Below, in pieces: positions 59,782 through 64,000 of a DNA stretch of 64,000 nucleotides; position 1 is the first letter of the stretch, and each line of letters starts with the position of its first letter. The DNA is from Glycomyces sambucus (GTDB taxonomy: Bacteria; Actinomycetota; Actinomycetes; Mycobacteriales; Micromonosporaceae): positions 124,001 through 188,000 of the forward strand of contig NZ_FNGF01000005.1 of the NCBI RefSeq assembly GCF_900102815.1, given 5' to 3'. The position numbers and the translations under genes were made by a program. Below the pieces are notes generated by a model. That model searched no databases. It saw only the letters and a program-made list of their open reading frames with translations, and was not told where the DNA came from.

Positions 59782-59797
59782 TGTCGGGTTCCCGACG
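59782..59797. promoter_or_regulatory. 16-bp palindrome (copy 2)
   Basis: TGTCGGGTTCCCGACG, one internal and one terminal base different from the palindrome at 53598-53613. It lies between the sigma gene and the DUF5667 gene, 240 bp upstream of the latter's start. Confidence 0.5.
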
Positions 59798-59837
59798 CAC
59801 GCGGCCGGGACGGGTTCGTGGGGGATCGGTCGGCCTC

Positions 59838-60692
59838 TCAGCCTCGGAAGCCGTCGGGCAGCAGCCGGGCGAGCGTGCGCACGGCCCGGTACTGGAGCGC
59901 CTTGACCGCGCCCTCGTTCTTGCCCATGGTGCGGGCGGTCTCGGCGACGGTGAAGCCCTGGAGGAAGCGCAGCACGATGCACTCCTGCTGGTCGGGGTTC
60001 AGCTTCTTGACCGCCGTCAGGAGCGTCGCGTTCGTCAGCTTCTCCAGTGCGGCGGTCTCGGGGGAGGTGCTGGGGTCGGAGTCCTTCTCGTCGGCGCCGA
60101 GCACGTCGGGCTTGACGATCTCCAGCCGGTACCGGCCGGACTTGAAGTGGTCGACCACGAGGTTCCGCGCGATGGTCACCAGCCACGCGCCGAACGCCCT
60201 GCCCTGCCAGCTGAAGCTGGAGATGCGCCGCAGCGCGCGCAGGAACGTCTCGGACGCGAGGTCCTCGGCGAGCTGCGCGTTGTTGACGCGGAAGTAGATG
60301 TAGCGGTAGACCGTGTCGCTGTAGCGGTCGTAGATCTCGCCGAAGGCGCCCGGGTCGCCGTCCTGGGCGCGCGCGACGAGGTCGGCGACCTCGTCGCCGT
60401 CGACCTGGTCCTCGTGGTTCTCGGTGCCGCGCGGTTCGGCGGCGCCTCCGGGCGCGCCGCCGGCGGCGCCCGGGCCGGTGCCGCGTCCGGGCCGCACCTG
60501 GTGCTGCTCGGCGGTACCGGTGTCCAGGCTCAGGACCGTCCACACGGCCTGCTTGAGGCGCTCGAAGGTCGGACCGGGGAGCCGTGTCAGGGCGTCGGCG
60601 ATCGAACCGGAGCGGAGTAGGGGGGCGATGTCTGTCGTGAGCACTGCCGAGTCGTGGCTGATGGCAGCCAGGGTCGGTGCAATACCGGGCAC
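59838..60692 (-). CDS. bldN: ECF sigma factor of the BldN type, with N-terminal pro-region
   Basis: 284 residues from GTG 60692, backed by a GAGGAGG site 6 bp upstream. Sigma 2 starts near residue 103 (DLVARAQDGDPGAFGEIYDRYSDTVYRYIYFRV, SETFLRALRRISSFSWQGRAFGAWLVTIARNLVVDHFKS). Sigma 4 has LNPDQQECIVLRFLQGFTVAETARTMGKNEGAVKALQYRAVRTLARLLP. An ~100-residue N-terminal extension precedes sigma 2; in Streptomyces BldN a similar pro-sequence is removed to activate the sigma. The neighbourhood (DUF5667 gene, rex, hem genes) matches bldN loci and predicts a role in aerial growth or sporulation genes. Confidence 0.88.
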   Translation of the reverse strand: MPGIAPTLAAISHDSAVLTTDIAPLLRSGSIADALTRLPGPTFERLKQAVWTVLSLDTGTAEQHQVRPGRGTGPGAAGGAPGGAAEPRGTENHEDQVDGDEVADLVARAQDGDPGAFGEIYDRYSDTVYRYIYFRVNNAQLAEDLASETFLRALRRISSFSWQGRAFGAWLVTIARNLVVDHFKSGRYRLEIVKPDVLGADEKDSDPSTSPETAALEKLTNATLLTAVKKLNPDQQECIVLRFLQGFTVAETARTMGKNEGAVKALQYRAVRTLARLLPDGFRG

Positions 60693-60915
60693 TAGTGGCC
60701 TCCTCGTGTGAGGGGTCGTCGGGCCGAGTAACGGGTCCCGCAGGGACTGACCCGCCTGAGTCTAGAAATCCGCGGGGTCGGCGACGCGTATTTGCGATCG
60801 GCGTGTCGCACTCGGTGACGGGTGTGGAAGGGTCGATGTCGGCGCGCGCCCGATGCGCCGGCGTACCCTTCGTTGCGGGGGCGGAATCCCACCATTACCT
60901 CCCCAAACGTTCGGT

Positions 60916-60933
60916 GGTCCGCGGCCGCGGACC
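60916..60933. promoter_or_regulatory. 18-bp perfect palindrome
   Basis: GGTCCGCGGCCGCGGACC upstream of both bldN and the glutaredoxin-like gene. High GC makes chance symmetry more likely, but 18 bp perfect is uncommon. Confidence 0.35.
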
Positions 60934-60972
60934 GGTTGTGCCTCAATAGTGAGCGAGGAATGACGGAGGGTG

Positions 60973-60989
60973 TCGCACAAGCTGTGCGA
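60973..60989. promoter_or_regulatory. Inverted repeat TCGCACA-N3-TGTGCGA
   Basis: Perfect 7-bp arms 37 bp before the glutaredoxin-like start. It is not the Rex consensus; regulator unknown. Confidence 0.45.
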
Positions 60990-61025
60990 TCCCGTCCGGC
61001 TTTTCATTTCGACGGAGGGAGCAGG

Positions 61026-61271
61026 GTGAACAGGCTGGTGCTGCTGACTACAAGGGATTGCCACCTGTGCGGTGCGGCGCGCGAGGCGCTCGACCGGGTG
61101 CGGGCCGCGACCGGCGAGGCGTGGACCGAGACCGACGTCGCCGGTGACGCCGCGTTGGCGCGCGACTACGGGGACCGGCTCCCGGTGCTCCTGCTCGACG
61201 GGCGCGAGCACGGCTACTGGGACGTCGACGTCCCGCGCCTGCTCCGGGACCTCGAGTCCCCGCCCTCCTGA
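61026..61271 (+). CDS. Glutaredoxin-like thioredoxin-fold protein
   Basis: 81 residues from GTG 61026 (GGAGGGAGCAGG upstream). The redox motif Cys-His-Leu-Cys is in LTTRDCHLCGAAREALDRV, followed by the short thioredoxin-type strands DRLPVLLLDGREHGYWDVDV, the DUF836/glutaredoxin-like pattern. It lies directly upstream of rex in the bldN/hem neighbourhood, as in Streptomyces. A disulfide reductase or carrier role is likely. Confidence 0.88.
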   Translation: MNRLVLLTTRDCHLCGAAREALDRVRAATGEAWTETDVAGDAALARDYGDRLPVLLLDGREHGYWDVDVPRLLRDLESPPS

Positions 61272-61581
61272 GGCGACACACCGGAGAATCCTTGAAATAC
61301 CGCCCGAGATCGGTCTTTTAGGGCAAAATTCTGTCGGACGGCGGCTCGCCGGGACGTTCGCACATTCGGTACAGCCGGGCTCCGCCCGGTGTTACGGGGG
61401 TGTACCGCGCGGCGCCCGCGAGCCGCCGAGTCCCGTTCACCCCGCCGCCTTCCCCGCGACACCCGCCCCCGCCCGAGCGACCGCGGCGTGAGCGCTGCCT
61501 GTGCGACCTCCCGTCCGCGGCGCGTCCTAAGCTGAGTGGCGCGCCGGTGAACGGCGCGGGATCGGACCTGGAGCTCCAGCA
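61272..61581. other. Intergenic region upstream of rex
   Basis: 310 bp. Contains a nested hairpin (61367-61373 with 61401-61407, enclosing CCGGGC-TCCG-like stem 61375-61389) that may terminate the glutaredoxin-like transcript. No match to the Rex operator TGTGAA-N4-TTCACA was found, so autoregulation by the usual site is not visible here. Confidence 0.5.
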
Positions 61582-62304
61582 TTGACGACCACCGGTGAAG
61601 GCACTGACCAGCGGGCCGCCGGCGCCCCGCCGGCCACCGCCGCCGACCTGCCGGCCGCCGTGGTCCGGCGCCTGCCCGAGTACCTCCGCGCCCTCGGCAC
61701 CCTCTCCGAGTCCGGCGTCGACACCGTCTCCTCCGAGACCCTGGCCGCCTCCACGGGCGTGAACTCGGCCATGCTCCGCAAGGACCTGTCCCAGCTCGGC
61801 GCGTCCGGGATGCGCGGCGTCGGCTACAGCGTCGCCGCCCTCGCCACCCACATCGCCGGTGTGCTCGGACTCACGAAGGACTCCCGCGTCGCCATCATCG
61901 GCCTCGGCCACCTGGGGCAGGCCCTGGCCAGGTACCCCGGGTTCTCCGAGCGGGGCTTCGACATCGTTGGCCTCTTCGACGCCGACCCGGGCATCATAGG
62001 GAGGGATCTCGACGGCCTCCCGGTGCGCGACGTGGCGCTCCTCGCCCGCGCCGTCCGTGACGAAGGCATCAACATAGGGGTGATCGCCACACCCGGCGCG
62101 GCCGCCCAACACGTGGCCGACCTCCTCGTAGATGCTGGTGTCACAAGCATTCTCAACTTCGCGCCGTGCGTGCTCGCCGTCCCGCAGGGGGTGGCGGTCC
62201 GCAAGGTGGACCTGGCCGTCGAGCTGCAGATCCTCTCGTTCCATGAGCACCACAAGTCGCTCGGCAGTTCGCACACCCAGATCAACAAGAGACGGGAACG
62301 GTGA
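61582..62304 (+). CDS. rex: Redox-sensing transcriptional repressor Rex
   Basis: 240 residues from a TTG start (GGAG 8 bp upstream). The N-terminal winged helix (about 22-80: LPEYLRALGTLSESGVDTVSSETLAASTGVNSAMLRKDLSQLG) is followed by the NADH-binding domain with AIIGLGHLGQALARYPGF and FDADPGIIG. It senses the NADH/NAD ratio and represses respiratory and heme genes when NADH is high. It directly precedes hemA with 1 bp between stop and start, the same order as in Streptomyces. Confidence 0.96.
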   Translation: MTTTGEGTDQRAAGAPPATAADLPAAVVRRLPEYLRALGTLSESGVDTVSSETLAASTGVNSAMLRKDLSQLGASGMRGVGYSVAALATHIAGVLGLTKDSRVAIIGLGHLGQALARYPGFSERGFDIVGLFDADPGIIGRDLDGLPVRDVALLARAVRDEGINIGVIATPGAAAQHVADLLVDAGVTSILNFAPCVLAVPQGVAVRKVDLAVELQILSFHEHHKSLGSSHTQINKRRER

Positions 62305-62305
62305 A

Positions 62306-63700
62306 GTGAACCTCCTGGTTGTCGGCATCTCGCACCGCAGCGCAGCGGTCGAGACCCTGGAACGCCTCGCGGTCGGCCCCGAGGCCGCCGCCGACCTCGC
62401 CCGCGCCCTCCTCCGCGGCGGCGAGATCCGCGAGGCCGTCGTCCTCTCCACCTGCAATCGGGTCGAGGTCTACGCCGTCGCCGCCAGCTTCCACGGCGGG
62501 CTCGCCGCCGTCGTCGACGAGCTCCACCGCATCTGGGGCCTCACCGAGATGGAGGCCGACCTCGACTTCGCCTCCTGCGGGTACGTGCGCCACGGCGCCG
62601 ACGCCGTCGCCCACGCCTTCCGCGTCGCCGCCGGCCTCGACTCCATGGTCGCCGGCGAGCCGCAGATCCTCGGCCAGCTCCGCGACGCCTACGACACCGC
62701 GCGCGAGGCCGACCAGGTCGGGCGCCACCTCCACGAGCTGTTCCAGCAGGCCCTGCGGGTCGGGAAGCGCATCCACGCCGAGACCGACGTCGACGCCGCC
62801 GCCCCCTCCATCGTCACCGCCGCCCTCGACCTCGCCGAGCGCGAGCTCGCCCGCGCCGGGTTCCGCAACGGCCTCACCGAGACCCGCGCCGCCGTCGTCG
62901 GCGCCGGCTCCATGGGCTCGCTCGCCACCGCCACCCTCGCCCGCGCCGGCGTCGCCTCCCTCGCCGTCGCCAACCGCGACCGAGCCAAGGCCGAGCGCCT
63001 CGCCGCCGTCTGGGACGCCCAGGCCGCCCCCTACGACGACCTCGCCTCCCTCGCCGCCGGCGCCGACCTGCTCGTGTGCGCGACCGCCTCCCCCGAGCCG
63101 GTCCTGCGCGCCGCCCACCTGGCCGGGCGCACCCGCCCCCTCGTCGTCTGCGACCTCGCGCTCCCCAAGGACGTCGCCGAGGAGGTCGCCCTCCTGCCCG
63201 GCGTCACCGTCGTCGACATCGCCCGGATCCAGCGCGCCGACGCCGCCGGGGCCGCCGCCGACACCCTCGCCGAGGTCGAGCGCCTGCTCGACGAGGAGAT
63301 CGCCGCCTACAACGAGAGCCTGCGCGCCGCCGCCGTCACCCCCACCGTCGCCGCCCTGAGGGCCGCCGCCGCGGACATCGTCGACGCCGAGCTCTCCCGC
63401 GTCGCCCGCCGCGGCGACTTCACCGACGACCAGCGCGCCGAGGTCGCCCGCACCGTCCACCGGGTCGTGCAGCGCCTGCTCCACGAGCCCACCGTGCGCG
63501 TGCGCGAGCTCGCCGGCCAGCCCGGCGCGCCCGACTACGCCCGCGCCCTGCGCGACCTGTTCGCCCTCGACACCGCGGCGCTGGCCGCCGCCGAGGGCGA
63601 CCACCTCGCCGAGGCCCTGAAGATCAGCCCCGCGACGGCCCCCGTGGCCGACGTCCTCGCCCCGTCCGCATCAGGAACGACTGCGCCCGCGCAGCCTTGA
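62306..63700 (+). CDS. hemA: Glutamyl-tRNA reductase
   Basis: 464 residues from GTG 62306, 1 bp after the rex stop. The nucleophile is Cys50 in STCNRVEVYA. GLDSMVAGEPQILGQLRDAY, the NADPH motif VVGAGSMGSLATATLARAG, and the C-terminal dimerisation helices all fit. It makes glutamate-1-semialdehyde, the first committed step of C5-pathway tetrapyrrole synthesis. Member of the rex-hemA-hemC operon, so Rex may control heme supply. Confidence 0.97.
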   Translation: MNLLVVGISHRSAAVETLERLAVGPEAAADLARALLRGGEIREAVVLSTCNRVEVYAVAASFHGGLAAVVDELHRIWGLTEMEADLDFASCGYVRHGADAVAHAFRVAAGLDSMVAGEPQILGQLRDAYDTAREADQVGRHLHELFQQALRVGKRIHAETDVDAAAPSIVTAALDLAERELARAGFRNGLTETRAAVVGAGSMGSLATATLARAGVASLAVANRDRAKAERLAAVWDAQAAPYDDLASLAAGADLLVCATASPEPVLRAAHLAGRTRPLVVCDLALPKDVAEEVALLPGVTVVDIARIQRADAAGAAADTLAEVERLLDEEIAAYNESLRAAAVTPTVAALRAAAADIVDAELSRVARRGDFTDDQRAEVARTVHRVVQRLLHEPTVRVRELAGQPGAPDYARALRDLFALDTAALAAAEGDHLAEALKISPATAPVADVLAPSASGTTAPAQP

Positions 63701-63716
63701 GAAGGGAACGAAGCCC

Positions 63717-64000
63717 GTGATCCGAGTCGGGACCAGGGGATCGAAGCTCGCCCTCGCGCAGAGCGGCATGATCGCGGACGCGATCGCACGCCTGACGGGG
63801 GAGCACGTCGAACTCGTGGAGATCAAGACCACAGGGGACGGGACCACCGTCCCGGTCGCGGAGCTCGGGGTCGGCGTCTTCGTCAACCAGCTCCGCGAAG
63901 CCCTCGACCGCGAGGAGATCGACATCGCGGTCCACTCGTACAAGGACCTGCCCACGGCCCAGCCCGAGCACCTCGTCATCGGCGTCCCGCCGCGCGAGGA
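63717..64000 (+). CDS. hemC: Porphobilinogen deaminase, N-terminal part (cut by window end)
   Basis: First 94 codons from GTG 63717 (AAGGGAACG upstream), 16 bp after hemA. IRVGTRGSKLALAQS and IKTTGDGTTVPVAELGVGVFVNQLREALDREEIDIAVHSYKDLPT are the conserved domain 1 segments, including the catalytic Asp region (HSYKDLPT). It polymerises four porphobilinogens to hydroxymethylbilane. Confidence 0.96.
   Translation, partial: MIRVGTRGSKLALAQSGMIADAIARLTGEHVELVEIKTTGDGTTVPVAELGVGVFVNQLREALDREEIDIAVHSYKDLPTAQPEHLVIGVPPRE

Larger units (their letters stand above)
60693..61025. other. Divergent intergenic region between bldN and the glutaredoxin-like gene
   Basis: 333 bp. It carries an 18-bp perfect palindrome (60916-60933, core GCGGCCGC), an inverted repeat TCGCACA-N3-TGTGCGA (60973-60989) and a low-GC spot near 60890-60910. 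It should contain the bldN promoter. No Rex consensus or clear BldD box was found. Confidence 0.55.

Noticed and set aside
60693-61020. BldD box in the bldN promoter
   Set aside because: Only partial AGTGA/TCACT elements in the wrong arrangement; not enough to call.
61272-61581. Rex autoregulatory operator
   Set aside because: No TGTGAA-N4-TTCACA-like site was found before rex; the nested hairpin there is not a match.

Overview
The window is very GC-rich DNA (mostly G/C third positions, GTG and TTG starts, AT-poor promoters) from a filamentous actinobacterium. Evidence for this is the right-hand block, which matches the Streptomyces bldN neighbourhood in content and order (DUF5667 anti-sigma candidate, BldN-type sigma factor, glutaredoxin-like gene, rex, hemA, hemC). 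Other support is a DUF5753 XRE/DUF397 pair, a CebR-type cellulose operator, CIRCE-controlled groEL and many leaderless genes. The genus cannot be fixed from the sequence; a non-Streptomyces actinomycete such as a Glycomyces relative is possible. No tRNA, rRNA, transposase, prophage or CRISPR array was seen.

Layout. 1-1.8 kb: end of a zinc-type dehydrogenase and a secreted CBM2-GH5 cellulase behind a CebR-like box. 1.9-4.6 kb: ABC ATPase plus FtsX permease. 4.6-6.1 kb: ArsR / SRPBCC / RibD-like operon. 6.1-12.9 kb: FAD monooxygenase divergent from a TetR and NmrA-like reductase, an ECF42 sigma factor with its DGPF partner, cold-shock protein, a membrane protein and a long TetR. 13.3-19.6 kb: YbaB-like protein, SsuD-like monooxygenase divergent from an aldo/keto reductase and nitroreductase, sulfotransferase, sulfite-oxidase-like protein and ferredoxin reductase. 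19.6-26.7 kb: accessory small genes, AraC regulator, WhiJ-type XRE/DUF397 pair with an AT-rich promoter. 26.9-35.6 kb: a double-headed glycosyltransferase, a Cys-repeat membrane protein and a 1166-residue secreted lyase-like protein. 36-42.3 kb: small membrane proteins, phosphoesterase and POT transporter. 42.4-49.4 kb: groEL, a beta-helix membrane protein and a CDC48-like AAA ATPase. 49.4-50.2 kb is non-coding and carries degenerate G-rich repeats and two DnaA boxes. 50.2-58.1 kb: epimerase, glycosyltransferase, double GNAT, thrC, folP and a HAD phosphatase. 58.4-64 kb: sigma/anti-sigma, rex and heme genes.

The most interesting signal is a promoter module found three times. It has three tandem 11-bp units with core TGTCAGC, then a -10-like element exactly 17 bp after the start of the last unit. 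One copy drives the ABC transporter (1861-1910). The other two drive two paralogous ~135-residue proteins of unknown function (30471-30875 and 36013-36420). The layout resembles PHO-box-type sites of OmpR/PhoB-family response regulators, although no two-component system lies in the window. I infer an undescribed envelope-stress-like regulon linking an FtsX-type transporter to this small protein family. At the second paralogue the predicted transcript start coincides with an in-frame upstream ATG, so a 212-residue leaderless form and a 135-residue form are both possible.

Other second-look items are a duplicated core motif in the DUF397 protein, twin operators between the FAD monooxygenase and TetR, a repeated 16-bp palindrome at 53.6 and 59.8 kb, and an AAA ATPase with a degenerate first Walker B. 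About a dozen genes also appear leaderless.
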